A stretch of 64,000 bases of DNA, taken from contig NZ_FQUL01000007.1 in assembly GCF_900128965.1 (NCBI RefSeq), forward strand, positions 1 through 64,000, read 5' to 3'. The notes beneath the pieces were generated by a model. The model had not been told where the DNA came from and did no database searches. It saw only the letters and a list, made by a program, of their open reading frames with translations. The position numbers and the translations under genes were made by a program. Position 1 is the stretch's first letter; the number at the start of each line of letters is the position of its first letter. Positions 1 to 8,791 of this stretch are shown here, piece by piece. The DNA comes from Ferrithrix thermotolerans DSM 19514 (lineage in GTDB: Bacteria; Actinomycetota; Acidimicrobiia; Acidimicrobiales; Acidimicrobiaceae).

Positions 1-2
1 CC

Positions 3-197
3 TCGACGAAGCTCCACCACGGTTGTGGTGGTACGCTCGCTGGGAAGAAGCTCGCAAAGGCCCTCACCTGCGAGATATGCGGTAAGGAAGTGGACCGGGA
101 TCACAACGCCGCAGAGAACCTCCGTGACTTAGCCAAAGTACAACGCCAGTCCTGGTGTAGTTGGCGCCAGTGCCCTGTACGTACCCGGGCCACCTGA
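3..197 (+). CDS. tnpB: TnpB-family RNA-guided nuclease, C-terminal fragment (cut by window edge)
   Basis: An open frame enters from the left edge and stops at TGA 195-197, giving 64 codons with no start in the window. It carries the TnpB C-terminal hallmark: a zinc-ribbon CxxC (TCEICG) followed by the last RuvC acidic motif, DRDHNAAENL, and a short tail. An upstream HHGCGG segment could supply another zinc ligand. TnpB proteins of IS200/IS605 and IS607 elements are omega-RNA-guided DNA nucleases. No transposase (TnpA) is visible here; it would have to lie to the left. Whether the full gene is intact cannot be judged. Confidence 0.8.
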   Translation, partial: STKLHHGCGGTLAGKKLAKALTCEICGKEVDRDHNAAENLRDLAKVQRQSWCSWRQCPVRTRAT

Positions 198-345
198 AGG
201 TGGCACAGACGGCAGGTCCGATGGCCGGGTCACCGACCACCGGGCGAGGCTGCATAAGACCTCGACTTCGTCGAGGCCGCGGCCGATGAGGCGAGAACCA
301 AAGCCTGCTCCCGGCAGGCAGAGGAACCCTGCGAGGGGTGCAGCT
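198..345 (+). ncRNA. Possible omega-RNA / right-end region of the TnpB element
   Basis: Directly after the tnpB stop lies a G+C-rich stretch with strong hairpins: CCTCGAC-TTC-GTCGAGG at 260-276, GGCCGCGGCC at 275-284, and GCCTGC-TCCCG-GCAGGC at 303-319, then a smaller one near 329-340. TnpB guide RNAs are made from the 3' end of tnpB and the element's right end, with the guide taken from flanking DNA. The position fits this, but the boundary and the RNA itself are inferred. Confidence 0.35.
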
Positions 346-943
346 GAGTGATGCGCACTACTGCTCACTTAGATGCAACGGTTAGATGTCTGTCTCGTCG
401 TGTTGTCCTAAAGCGATCGTGAGGTTTGAACGCGATGACCGAATGTTCTCGGTTTTCGGGGGTCGACTCCGGTGATCTAGGAGGCTTAGCTGTGTGTGTT
501 CGTCTTGGGATCTCGCACACTGAAGGCTGAAGATGTCTACGACGGCTATAGTGTCGAGAGCCAAGGTGCTTCTACCATAGCTCGATTTAGGAGCGGCAGA
601 GTCAGCCATGTCGGGTTATTGCTGGATCTGCATAGTTATGTAGATCGTAATCGGTACCAATCAAACCGTAACAGCTGCGTGAGATAACAAAGCGGTTACT
701 TTGATGTACAGAGTAACTTCTTGGGACCTAAGTGCGTTTCGTTCATAGAGCCTAGGAAGGGAATCCCAAAGAAGTGGTTCTACGGATGATATGGTGGAAC
801 TTCTTGGAAGTGCGTCATTAGTTACTTTCATACAGGGCGGTTCTGAGCCTCAAGAGCATTTCGGCTCGAGTTTTCTTCTATGAGATGCTGAATCCATTAT
901 CGATGCATCTACCGCATAGGCTTCTGCAGCGATTACCTAAGAG
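346..943. other. Gene-poor interval downstream of the TnpB element
   Basis: About 600 bases without a protein-coding gene I can support. The longest plus-strand frame (496-687) starts at GTG with a distant GGAGG but resembles nothing I recognise. A possible terminator hairpin sits at 849-875. The rest shows no repeat or RNA gene. The interval could include the target-side flank of the transposon. Confidence 0.4.
849..875 (+). terminator. Weak candidate terminator
   Basis: GAGC-ATTTCG-GCTC with short flanking complementarity (CTC...GAG) is followed by TTTTCTTCT at 871-879. It would stop plus-strand transcripts before the oppositely oriented tRNA-Gly. The stem is short and interrupted. Confidence 0.3.
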
Positions 944-1014
944 AGCGGGTGACGGGAATCGAACCCGCGTTCTCAGCTTGGGAAGCTGATGTTCTGCCTC
1001 TGAACTACACCCGC
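944..1014 (-). tRNA. tRNA-Gly (anticodon CCC)
   Basis: The minus strand folds as a full cloverleaf. The acceptor is GCGGGTG paired with CACCCGC, the D arm has AGTTCAGAGGCAGAAC, the anticodon stem TCAGC/GCTGA encloses loop TTCCCAA, and the T arm is CGGGTTCGATTCCCG. The anticodon is CCC and the discriminator base is U. CCA is not encoded. The gene points away from dcd, whose start is 42 bases beyond. Confidence 0.95.
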
Positions 1015-1056
1015 ATGAACTTGTTTGTTCTTCTAAATACTATCGTATCAATCTAT

Positions 1057-1629
1057 ATGATCTTGTCTGATAAGTCGATTTGGGAAGAGATTGAGGCGGG
1101 TAGGGTTGTTATCGAGCCGCTAGGTGAGGGGTGTGTGCAGCCCTCGTCCGTGGATCTGCATCTCGATTCCTTGTTCCGGGTATTTAGGAACCATTCGATA
1201 AAGGTAATAGATGTGAAACTGGCCCAGGAAGAGCTTACGGAGTTGGTAGAGGTAGAACGGGATTCGGCTTTGATACTTCACCCAGGTGAGTTTGTGCTTG
1301 GATCTACCGCTGAGCTGATCGGGATACCAAATGACCTAGTTGGACGGTTGGAGGGAAAGTCTTCTCTGGGGAGGCTTGGACTTCTGATACATTCAACGGC
1401 TGGCTTTGTCGATCCCGGGTTCCGTGGACACGTTACCCTAGAACTCTCTAACGTTGCAAACCTGCCGATTACTCTGTATCCGGGTATGAAGATCGGTCAG
1501 ATAAGCTTCCTAAGGATGACCTCGGAGGCCGTCAATCCATACGGATCGAGCGATCTTGGAAGTAAGTACCAGGGACAAAGGGGCCCCACGCCGTCTAAGT
1601 ACTACTTGAACTTCCCTCCGGCTAAGTGA
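1057..1629 (+). CDS. dcd: dCTP deaminase, probably bifunctional (dUMP-forming)
   Basis: This 190-residue protein aligns closely in memory with the mycobacterial Dcd family. It has [11 protein letters not shown], then [13 protein letters not shown] with the catalytic Glu in LELSN, and the C-terminal [12 protein letters not shown] that closes over the nucleotide. The M. tuberculosis member both deaminates dCTP and hydrolyses dUTP to dUMP, so the same is likely here (inference). The open frame reaches back through tRNA-Gly, but only ATG 1057 gives the family's MILSDKSI-like N-terminus. There is no Shine-Dalgarno, and a TACTAT box at about 1038-1043 suggests a short or absent leader. Confidence 0.95.
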   Translation: MILSDKSIWEEIEAGRVVIEPLGEGCVQPSSVDLHLDSLFRVFRNHSIKVIDVKLAQEELTELVEVERDSALILHPGEFVLGSTAELIGIPNDLVGRLEGKSSLGRLGLLIHSTAGFVDPGFRGHVTLELSNVANLPITLYPGMKIGQISFLRMTSEAVNPYGSSDLGSKYQGQRGPTPSKYYLNFPPAK

Positions 1630-1726
1630 CCTCCTTGTTACCGCTTAGTATTTTTCTACGGTTTCATTTATTATCAAAGAGTGATCTAGGCTAAGAGGAT
1701 CTAGAAAATGTTTTATTGGAGAACCC

Positions 1727-3772
1727 TTGAGACTGTTGGTTGGAGTCATAATTGTTTTAGCTGCCTTGGGAATAGCAGGGCGTCGCTTTTTCTTTATCTT
1801 CAAACTGGTTAGCAGTGGGAAGCCAGCCCCTGGTAGGGCCGAAGGTGTGTATCAACGTATCGTGGCAGAGATTACCGAGGTCTTTGCCCAAAAGAAGTTG
1901 TTGAAAAAGACCGTTCCGGGACTGGCGCACTTCTTTACGTTCTGGGGGTTTATAGTCCTTATTGCCACGATTGTCGAGGCATTTGGGGCTCTGTTCAACC
2001 GGCACTTTGCGATTCCCTTGATCGGCCATGACTCCTGGCTTGGGTTTTTGGAGGACTTCTTCTCAGTAGCGGTACTGGTATCGTTGCTAGCATTTAGTGT
2101 GATTCGCCTGAAGAACGCTCCTAGTCGCAAGGACCGATCTTCTAGGTTTTATGGCTCTCACACTGGTGCTGCATGGCTGGTCCTTGTGGGAATTGCGCTT
2201 GTGGTTGTGACGCTTCTTCTCTATAGAGCCTTCCAGGTGCTTGCGGGGGACTTTCCCTACTCGAACTGGGCCTTTGCGTCTCATGGACTTGCATCGCTCT
2301 TTAGTGGTCTGTCGCCGAGCACAGCTTACGCACTTGAGACCGTTTTCTTGGAAGCCAACATCTTGGTCATAATGGCGTTCCTGATATTTGTCTCTTACTC
2401 TAAGCATCTGCACATATTTGTGGCGCCAGTCAACATAGCGTTTTCCCGCCGGCCAAAGGCATTGGGTGCTCTGGCGGTTACGCCAAGTATGGATCCTGAG
2501 ACCTTGTCCGAAGACGACGTCTTCGGAGTGGGTTACCCGTCCCAACTGAACTGGAAGCAGCGGCTCGATCTGGTTACCTGTACCGAGTGTGGACGTTGCC
2601 AGGAGCAGTGCCCAGCCTGGAATACGGGGAAGCCTCTGTCTCCCAAGCTCCTGATCATGGACCTCCGAGAAAGTATCTTTCACGCCGCCACTTTGGCGAA
2701 GAGTGGTTCGGTCGAAAAGATCCCCGAAGAGCTTCCCCTTGTTCCCGATGCCATCTCAGAGGATGTCCTCTGGTCGTGTACAACCTGCGGAGCATGCGTT
2801 GAAGCATGTCCCGTCGATATAGAGCACGTGGACACAATTGTAGATATGAGGCGTTTCCAAGTGCTAATGGAGTCGAACTTTCCCAGCGAAGCAAACCTCA
2901 TGCTTAGAAACATCGAGAATCAAGGCGACCCCTGGGGCCTTGGCGGATCTAAGCGGGAGGACTGGCTAAAGGAACTGGACTTTGAGATCCCAGTTGTTAC
3001 CGGCGAGATTCCGGAGGAGATCGAATATCTGTTTTGGGTGGGTTGTGCTGGTGCCTTAGACGAGCGAGCAAGGAAGGTTACGGTTACAATTGCCCGGCTT
3101 CTGTACCGCTCTGGAGTGTCTTTTGCAGTGCTTGGTGCAAAAGAAAGCTGTACTGGAGATCCAGCCCGGCGTCTTGGGAACGAATATCTCTTTCAGATGC
3201 AAGCTATGCAAAACATTGAAGTTCTAAAACAGGCCAAGGTAAAAAAGGTGGTTGCCTCCTGCCCACACTGCTTTAACTCCATCGCTAGAGAGTATCCGTC
3301 TCTGGGTGGTAACTTTGAGGTCATGCACCACACACAGCTCCTAGAACAGCTTATTGCTTCGCAGAAGGTAGCTCCGGGAGTATTTGAGTCAAAGGTTACT
3401 TATCATGATCCGTGCTATCTGGGTCGACACAACGAGGTATATGACGAGCCTCGAGGGGTACTTAGCGCTATACGAGGCGTTGAGTCGGTGGAGATGCATC
3501 GACACAGATCGAAGTCTTTTTGTTGTGGAGCCGGCGGTTCGCGTATGTGGCTTGAGGAGAAGATTGGCAAGCGGATCAATCTTGAGAGAACCGATCAAGC
3601 TCTAAGTACAGGAGCTAACGTCATATCAACTGCGTGTCCGTTTTGTATGATCATGCTCGACGATGCTGTAAAGGCTCGAACCGCTGAAGGGGCGACAGCT
3701 GAGGGCAAGGAGGTTCTTGATGTTGCTCAGATTCTCGAGCGGTCTATGGATGCAGACATCAGTAACAAGTAA
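1727..3772 (+). CDS. EtfD-like membrane iron-sulfur oxidoreductase (HdrD/NarI-type fusion)
   Basis: The 681-residue protein has three parts. An N-terminal region of about 230 residues has five or six membrane helices, like the NarI gamma-subunit. Two 4Fe-4S motifs follow, CTECGRCQEQCP (C285, C288, C291, C295) and CTTCGACVEACP (C351, C354, C357, C361). Last come two CCG cysteine-rich domains, as in heterodisulfide reductase (SCPHCF near 511, HDPCYLGRHN near 563, CCGAGGSR near 599). Actinobacterial homologues such as mycobacterial EtfD pass electrons from electron-transfer flavoprotein to menaquinone during fatty acid oxidation; that role is inferred here. The start is TTG 1727, five bases after GGAGA. 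The next gene begins 3 bases after the stop. Confidence 0.85.
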   Translation: MRLLVGVIIVLAALGIAGRRFFFIFKLVSSGKPAPGRAEGVYQRIVAEITEVFAQKKLLKKTVPGLAHFFTFWGFIVLIATIVEAFGALFNRHFAIPLIGHDSWLGFLEDFFSVAVLVSLLAFSVIRLKNAPSRKDRSSRFYGSHTGAAWLVLVGIALVVVTLLLYRAFQVLAGDFPYSNWAFASHGLASLFSGLSPSTAYALETVFLEANILVIMAFLIFVSYSKHLHIFVAPVNIAFSRRPKALGALAVTPSMDPETLSEDDVFGVGYPSQLNWKQRLDLVTCTECGRCQEQCPAWNTGKPLSPKLLIMDLRESIFHAATLAKSGSVEKIPEELPLVPDAISEDVLWSCTTCGACVEACPVDIEHVDTIVDMRRFQVLMESNFPSEANLMLRNIENQGDPWGLGGSKREDWLKELDFEIPVVTGEIPEEIEYLFWVGCAGALDERARKVTVTIARLLYRSGVSFAVLGAKESCTGDPARRLGNEYLFQMQAMQNIEVLKQAKVKKVVASCPHCFNSIAREYPSLGGNFEVMHHTQLLEQLIASQKVAPGVFESKVTYHDPCYLGRHNEVYDEPRGVLSAIRGVESVEMHRHRSKSFCCGAGGSRMWLEEKIGKRINLERTDQALSTGANVISTACPFCMIMLDDAVKARTAEGATAEGKEVLDVAQILERSMDADISNK

Positions 3773-3775
3773 CCG

Positions 3776-4762
3776 ATGCATGGGGTAAAAAAGCTTGATG
3801 CGGTCGTAGTCGGCGGCGGGATGAGTGGTGTCTCGGCGGCGAGGAGGCTCAAGGAAGCGGGCCTTTTGGTAAGAGTTGTCGATAAGGGGGTCTCCCTAGG
3901 GGGGCGTATGGCAACGCGCCGAGTGGCGGGAGGTCTGGCTGACCATGGTGCTCAGTTTATAACCGTTCGTTCGGATGAGTTTCAAAGTCTCGTCGATCGT
4001 CTTTACTCAGTTGGTCAGATAAAGATATGGCACTTTGGCTGGGAACGAGAACGAGATGGATTTCCTCGCTACGTGGGAACGAAGGGTATGAACTCTCTCC
4101 TGCGAAGCGTTGGCGACGGTTTGGACTTTACAACAGGCTTTAGAGCCAGCTCAGTCAAAGTAATGAAAGACGGCTCTTACAAAGTATTCTCAGACGACGG
4201 TCGGTCATTCTCAGCCGATACAGTGCTGGTGACTACGCCCTTGCCTCAGGCGTTGCAGATCGTCTCTGACTTAGACACGGCGTCCTTAGATGAGCTATCG
4301 GTCGCCTATCACTCTACCGTTGCGGTAATAGCTCCGAACTTTACCGGTAAGTTACCCAATGGTCTTGGCGCTGTGAAGTTTACTGACTTCGACAAGGTGG
4401 CGATAGTGGTAGATAACGCCCAAAAAGGCATATCTGAGGTACCTGTACTAACGGTGCACTTTGGACATGAGATGTCGGCACGACTCTTTGATTTGGAAGA
4501 CTATGAGGTTCTAGAGGCCTGTGACGCTGCGCTAGCCACCTATGAGATATCGATAGACACGGAGGTTGCCCAAGTGAAGAGATGGCGATACGCAACCCCA
4601 CAGCGACTCCTTCCGTCACGATTCCTTGAGTTAAACGTGGATAAGGCGAGGTACCCAGTGTTCTTCTCAGGTGATGCTTTCCTTGAGAGTCGCGTTGAAG
4701 GAGCCTATCTATCGGGATATTGGGCGTCCGCCAAGATGATTGACGTACTTAGAGGTAGGTAG
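3776..4762 (+). CDS. Renalase-like FAD-dependent oxidase
   Basis: A 328-residue flavoprotein. The N-terminal Rossmann motif VVVGGGMSGVSAARRL is followed by the GGRMATRR and ADHGAQFIT segments typical of the renalase/NAD(P)-binding amine oxidase group. The C-terminus has the FAD-contact segment FFSGDAFLESRVEGAYLSG. Bacterial renalases oxidise mis-reduced dihydropyridine forms of NAD(P)H; other relatives are uncharacterised amine oxidases, so the substrate is uncertain. It starts 3 bases after the EtfD-like gene and is probably co-transcribed, which suggests a redox housekeeping role tied to that electron pathway (inference). Confidence 0.8.
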   Translation: MHGVKKLDAVVVGGGMSGVSAARRLKEAGLLVRVVDKGVSLGGRMATRRVAGGLADHGAQFITVRSDEFQSLVDRLYSVGQIKIWHFGWERERDGFPRYVGTKGMNSLLRSVGDGLDFTTGFRASSVKVMKDGSYKVFSDDGRSFSADTVLVTTPLPQALQIVSDLDTASLDELSVAYHSTVAVIAPNFTGKLPNGLGAVKFTDFDKVAIVVDNAQKGISEVPVLTVHFGHEMSARLFDLEDYEVLEACDAALATYEISIDTEVAQVKRWRYATPQRLLPSRFLELNVDKARYPVFFSGDAFLESRVEGAYLSGYWASAKMIDVLRGR

Positions 4763-4800
4763 CATCCAGGCGGCACGTAACGGACATTTTGGTGGTTCTA

Positions 4801-4832
4801 AAGGGCTAACTGAAGTGCGAATAGTTAGCCTT
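4801..4832. terminator. Bidirectional terminator between convergent genes
   Basis: GGCTAACT (4804-4811) pairs with AGTTAGCC (4823-4830) across an 11-base loop, and the flanking AAGG/CCTT extends the stem past a bulged G. It overlaps the aspC stop codon and separates it from the convergent renalase-like gene. T-rich tails are modest on both sides. Confidence 0.5.
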
Positions 4833-6027
4833 GTAGTAGCTTTTGTATCCTCTCTAAGCCTTCGACTAGTGCACTGTCCGCTAGGGCATAAGACAGCCTG
4901 AGATGTCCAGGGGCTCCAAACGCCTCGCCCGGAACTACCGCCACTTCGGCCTGTTCCAGTATCACCTCAGTCAGGTCCATAGACGAGGTAACTTTTGTAT
5001 CCCCGATGCTCCGACCAAAGACTCCGCTGACGTCTGGAAACACGTAAAATGCTCCCTCAGGCTCAAGTGTGTTGAATCCGTCTATCTCTGAGAGCATGGC
5101 GACCATGGTCTTTCTTCTTCGGTCAAAGGCGGTGCGCATCTCATCTAGGCAGGAGAGGTCTGCCAGCAAAGCAGCTACTGCGGCTCTTTGAGAGATGTTT
5201 GATATGTTCGATGTGACCTGTGACTGAAGGTTGCTAGCGGCCTTGTGCACCTGTGGTGGACTTATCATCCATCCGATTCGCCATCCGGTCATAGCGTAGG
5301 TCTTGGCGACTCCGTTGACTATGACTGTCCGTTCGGTCAGCTCCGGAACGGAGGATAGGATCGGGGTCGACTTCACTTCGTCGTAGGTGAGGTGCTCGTA
5401 TATCTCGTCCGTCATCACCCACAGTCCTTTGTCGAGCAAGAATCTGCCCAAATCGAAGGTTTCTTCTGGGGAGTAAACAGCACCTGTAGGGTTAGAGGGT
5501 GAGACGTGGATAAATAGCTTGGTCCTCTCCGTTATGTAGGGTTCTAAGGCTTGTGGTGTGACCTTGTATCCTTCCCTAATCGATGTTGGAACAGCGACAG
5601 GTACACCGCCGGCCAGTTTGACAAGTTCAGGATAGGTAGTCCAGTATGGGCTAGGTATGAGAACCTCATCACCCTCGTCAACTAAGGTCATGATGGTGTT
5701 GAAGATGGCGTGCTTGCCTCCGTTGGTAACGATGATTTGATTGGGAGAGAATTCGAGTCCTGAGTCTCGCCTGGTCTTGAGAGAAATCGCCTCTCTCAGC
5801 TCCAAAAGACCAATGGCAGGCGTGTACTTGTGGTTCTTTGGATCTTGTGCCGCCTTAATGGCCGCTTCAACTATAAACTCTGGTGTAGGAAAATCTGGTT
5901 CACCGGCACCGAACCCGATCACGTCGACACCGGAGGCTTTGAGAGACTTTGCCTTTGCGTCGATCGCTAAGGTAGCGGACTCTTCTACTTGAGCTATTCG
6001 GCTAGATATCGGTGATTTCTGGGACAT
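4825..6027 (-). CDS. aspC: Aspartate aminotransferase (class I, PLP)
   Basis: The 400-residue protein matches the Ib subgroup of class I aminotransferases. It shows GFGAGEPDFPTP near the N-terminus, VTNGGKHAIFN, the HVSPSNPTGAVY substrate loop, and the PLP lysine in VAKTYAMTGWRIGW. The predicted reaction is reversible transamination of aspartate and 2-oxoglutarate; related enzymes also accept prephenate. ATG 6025-6027 is preceded by GGAG at good spacing. It is divergent from serC, with only 28 bases between the start codons, so its promoter must reach into serC. A TAGTTT box on the minus strand, next to the serC ATG, could be its -10. Confidence 0.93.
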   Translation of the reverse strand: MSQKSPISSRIAQVEESATLAIDAKAKSLKASGVDVIGFGAGEPDFPTPEFIVEAAIKAAQDPKNHKYTPAIGLLELREAISLKTRRDSGLEFSPNQIIVTNGGKHAIFNTIMTLVDEGDEVLIPSPYWTTYPELVKLAGGVPVAVPTSIREGYKVTPQALEPYITERTKLFIHVSPSNPTGAVYSPEETFDLGRFLLDKGLWVMTDEIYEHLTYDEVKSTPILSSVPELTERTVIVNGVAKTYAMTGWRIGWMISPPQVHKAASNLQSQVTSNISNISQRAAVAALLADLSCLDEMRTAFDRRRKTMVAMLSEIDGFNTLEPEGAFYVFPDVSGVFGRSIGDTKVTSSMDLTEVILEQAEVAVVPGEAFGAPGHLRLSYALADSALVEGLERIQKLLQG

Positions 6028-6055
6028 AACTGATTGCTCCGTCAGGTACTAAACT

Positions 6056-7201
6056 ATGGAAAGGAAGTCTAAGTTGACCGATAGCCCAACTGTGCAGATT
6101 CCTAGTGATCTTCTCCCGAAAGATGGAAGGTTTGGATCTGGACCCTCGAAGATACGTCCTGAAGCAATCTCTTCTTTGGTAGATGTAAGCACTACCTATC
6201 TCGGCACGAGCCATCGTCAAAGCACGGTTAGAGACGTTGTAGGGCGTCTTCGTAACGGCCTTGCGGAGTTGTTCTCGCTCCCATCAGACTACGAGGTAGT
6301 CTTGGGTAACGGAGGCGCAACCCAGTTTTGGGATATCGCAACCTTCTCTCTTATAAGGCGACGGTCGCAGCACCTTAGCTTTGGTGAGTTCTCATCTAAG
6401 TTTGCATCTGCAGCTGCGTTGGCACCACACCTTGAAGACCCTGACATCGTGAGCTCTGAACCTGGAACCCGCCCCAAGGTAAAGGTCGATGACACTATAG
6501 ATCTCTATGCTCTCACTCACAACGAGACCTCCACAGGGGTCATGATGGAGATAGAAAGGCCCCTTGGGGCGGAGAGTGCCATAGTTGCTGTGGATGCGAC
6601 CTCTGGCGCGGCAGGGTTAAAGGTTGATGCAGCGGAGTTTGACTGCTACTACTTTTCTCCCCAAAAGTGCTTCGCCTCTGAAGGTGGCCTTTGGATCGCT
6701 CTCATGTCACCTAAAGCGCTCAGGCGTGTTGAGGAGATCAAGGAGACCGGCAGGTTCGTTCCGGCGACTTTGGATCTCTCCATCGCAGTGGAGAACTCGC
6801 GCCTAAATCAAACCTACAATACTCCAGCACTCGCAACTATCTATCTAACTGTCAATCAGATCGAGTGGTTCTTGGAAAACGGCGGTTTGAAGTTCTCGAC
6901 GGGACGTTGCTCGGAGTCAGCTGATATTCTCTACGGATGGGCGGAGGGGTCGACCTATGCTACTCCCTTTGTGCAAAATGTGGTGGATCGGTCTCTCGTT
7001 GTCGGAACTATCGACTTCGACCCTGAGATAGATGCCCTGAGCGTAGCCAAAACTTTAAGAGCCAATGGGATAGTGGACGTAGAGCCATATAGAAAGCTCG
7101 GCAGAAATCAAATAAGGGTCGCTATGTTTCCATCCATAGATCCATCGGATGTGTACTTGCTCACGAGAGCGATAGATTACGTAGTACATGCCATCAAGTA
7201 G
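6056..7201 (+). CDS. serC: Phosphoserine aminotransferase (mycobacterial type)
   Basis: A 381-residue class V aminotransferase of the actinobacterial SerC branch: LLPKDGRFGSGPSKIRPE at the N-terminus, YLGTSHRQ, LGNGGATQFWD, and the PLP lysine in YFSPQKCFASEGGLW. It converts 3-phosphohydroxypyruvate and glutamate to phosphoserine in serine synthesis. No clear Shine-Dalgarno precedes ATG 6056, so the transcript may have a very short leader. It lies head to head with aspC. No serA or serB lies nearby. Confidence 0.95.
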   Translation: MERKSKLTDSPTVQIPSDLLPKDGRFGSGPSKIRPEAISSLVDVSTTYLGTSHRQSTVRDVVGRLRNGLAELFSLPSDYEVVLGNGGATQFWDIATFSLIRRRSQHLSFGEFSSKFASAAALAPHLEDPDIVSSEPGTRPKVKVDDTIDLYALTHNETSTGVMMEIERPLGAESAIVAVDATSGAAGLKVDAAEFDCYYFSPQKCFASEGGLWIALMSPKALRRVEEIKETGRFVPATLDLSIAVENSRLNQTYNTPALATIYLTVNQIEWFLENGGLKFSTGRCSESADILYGWAEGSTYATPFVQNVVDRSLVVGTIDFDPEIDALSVAKTLRANGIVDVEPYRKLGRNQIRVAMFPSIDPSDVYLLTRAIDYVVHAIK

Positions 7202-7269
7202 CTCCCGAGACCTTCGAGTCTTGGTACTTTTAAGGAGAGAGATGATAATAGATCGGGCACACTTCAGCT

Positions 7270-8193
7270 TTGTCTAGGAAAGCTCTGTTTATCTTTGTCT
7301 CCCTAGGGATGATATGGGGTTCGTCTTTCCCGATAATAAAGCTTGCACTTCGGGGGCTATCTCCCTTTGATCTTGTGTTGGTAAGAGTTGCCACTGCAGC
7401 CCTTGTGATGGCTGCAGTGGCTGCTTCAAGGGGCGAGTTGTTTCGTGGGCTTGGCAGGTTGACAAAGATAGAGATTCTTTCCCTGGTGGGAGGAGGTCTA
7501 TGTTCTTATGCTTTACCGTACCTACTCCTTACTTATGGAGAAAGCCATGTGTCGGCATCGATGGCAGGGATGCTCAACTCCACGACGCCTATCTTCACCG
7601 TTTTGTTGACCCCTCTTTTCTTCCGAGCTGGTTCGCAGAGCCTAAGAACCTATGTCGGTGTTGCGGTGGGACTCTTAGGTGTATCGATAGTCCTTGAGCC
7701 TTGGAGAACACACGGAGGAACGAGCGACTTTAGGTACGAACTAGCTGTACTTTCAGCAGCGGCCCTTTACGGCGTCGGTATCTTGGTGCAAAAGAGGTTT
7801 TTGCTACCTACTGCTTTATCTTCAATACAGATTGCTGCTTACCAGTTGATCGTATCGTTAGTGGTCTATGTATCTGTTGGAGTTGCAGATCAGAGAGCCC
7901 TTGTTGCTTTAGATGTTGGACGTCCTCTAGTATTTGCAGTGGTACTGGGTGTCGTAAACACAGCTATAGCTGGTCTGTTGGCCCTCTCTCTCACCCGATT
8001 AGTTACCGCTACCGTCTCGTCAACGGTGACGTACCTTATCGCAGTGGTAGCTGTACTCGCTGGCACGGTTTTCTTGGGGGAACCGATTACGTTTACCTTT
8101 GTTGTGGGAGCCTTGATAACCTTTCTGGGACTTTACAGTGCTAGTGAAGCCGCTGCAGTCCCCTCCTTCCTGAAGCTACCTTCGCGTCAGTGA
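7270..8193 (+). CDS. EamA/DMT-family transporter
   Basis: A 307-residue membrane protein with about ten hydrophobic helices arranged as two EamA repeats. The first repeat begins LIFVSLGMIWGSSFPIIKLAL with the usual WGS motif, and the second lies around residues 150-295 (YELAVLSAAALYGVGIL, VTYLIAVVAVLAGTVFLGEPIT). The family exports amino acids or metabolites; no substrate can be assigned. TTG 7270 gives a sensible N-terminus but lacks a good ribosome site; an AAGGAGAG at 7232-7239 leads into a different frame, so the start is uncertain. The 3' end overlaps convergent leuD by 18 bases. Confidence 0.85.
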   Translation: MSRKALFIFVSLGMIWGSSFPIIKLALRGLSPFDLVLVRVATAALVMAAVAASRGELFRGLGRLTKIEILSLVGGGLCSYALPYLLLTYGESHVSASMAGMLNSTTPIFTVLLTPLFFRAGSQSLRTYVGVAVGLLGVSIVLEPWRTHGGTSDFRYELAVLSAAALYGVGILVQKRFLLPTALSSIQIAAYQLIVSLVVYVSVGVADQRALVALDVGRPLVFAVVLGVVNTAIAGLLALSLTRLVTATVSSTVTYLIAVVAVLAGTVFLGEPITFTFVVGALITFLGLYSASEAAAVPSFLKLPSRQ

Positions 8194-8775
8194 AGGCATA
8201 AAACCAGGACGCCCAGCCTCAAAGTCGTCGATCGCTTGACCATGCAACATGGTAAGTCCTATGTCATCAAGACCGTTTAGGAATCGGTACTGCGTGAACT
8301 CGTCTAGCTCAAAGGGTTCGTCAACCCCGGCGTCTTTAGAGGTAATGCGTAGGTTTGTGACGTCCACGACTATCTCGGTTTTTGGATTGCGTGCGATTGC
8401 GCTGAAGAGACGTTCAGCGACCTCGGATTTGACCACGACGGGAACGATTCCGACCTTAGTGCAGTTGTTGCGAAAGATGTCGCCGAAGCGAGGTGATACT
8501 ATCGCTTTGAATCCGTAGTCTTGCAGTGCCCAGACGGCGTGTTCTCGAGAAGAACCCACGCCAAAGTTTGATCCAGCTACTAAAATCTGTGCGCCACTGT
8601 ATCGTGGATCGTTCAATACGAAGTCGGGATCCTCCCGCCACTCAGCGAAGAGTCCTGCGCCAAATCCGGTCCTCTCTACTCTTTTTAGCCAATCGCTTGG
8701 GATGATTTGATCGGTGTCGACATCAGCCCTTGGAAGTGGCATTGCACTTGCTCTTATAACGCTTATGGGTTCCAT
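8176..8775 (-). CDS. leuD: 3-isopropylmalate dehydratase small subunit
   Basis: A 199-residue swivel-domain subunit with the LeuD signatures DVDTDQIIPSDWLKR and GSNFGVGSSREHAVWAL, then FGDIFRNNCTKVGI. With LeuC it isomerises 2-isopropylmalate to 3-isopropylmalate, and the same enzyme takes citramalate to 3-methylmalate in the citramalate isoleucine route. It follows leuC by 16 bases and is clearly in one operon with it. Confidence 0.96.
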   Translation of the reverse strand: MEPISVIRASAMPLPRADVDTDQIIPSDWLKRVERTGFGAGLFAEWREDPDFVLNDPRYSGAQILVAGSNFGVGSSREHAVWALQDYGFKAIVSPRFGDIFRNNCTKVGIVPVVVKSEVAERLFSAIARNPKTEIVVDVTNLRITSKDAGVDEPFELDEFTQYRFLNGLDDIGLTMLHGQAIDDFEAGRPGFMPSLTRR

Positions 8776-8791
8776 GTTGGCGAAGTCCTTT

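Noticed and set aside
496-687. 63-codon plus-strand ORF in the first intergenic region
   Set aside because: GGAGG is too far from the GTG, the sequence matches nothing, and the frame is short enough to occur by chance.
949-1056. N-terminal extension of the dcd frame
   Set aside because: The frame runs through tRNA-Gly on the opposite strand and the extra 36 residues are not part of the Dcd family.
2087-2683. 198-codon minus-strand frame inside the EtfD-like gene
   Set aside because: It lies wholly antisense to a well-supported gene, and its composition (Arg, Gln, His rich) is typical of a shadow frame.
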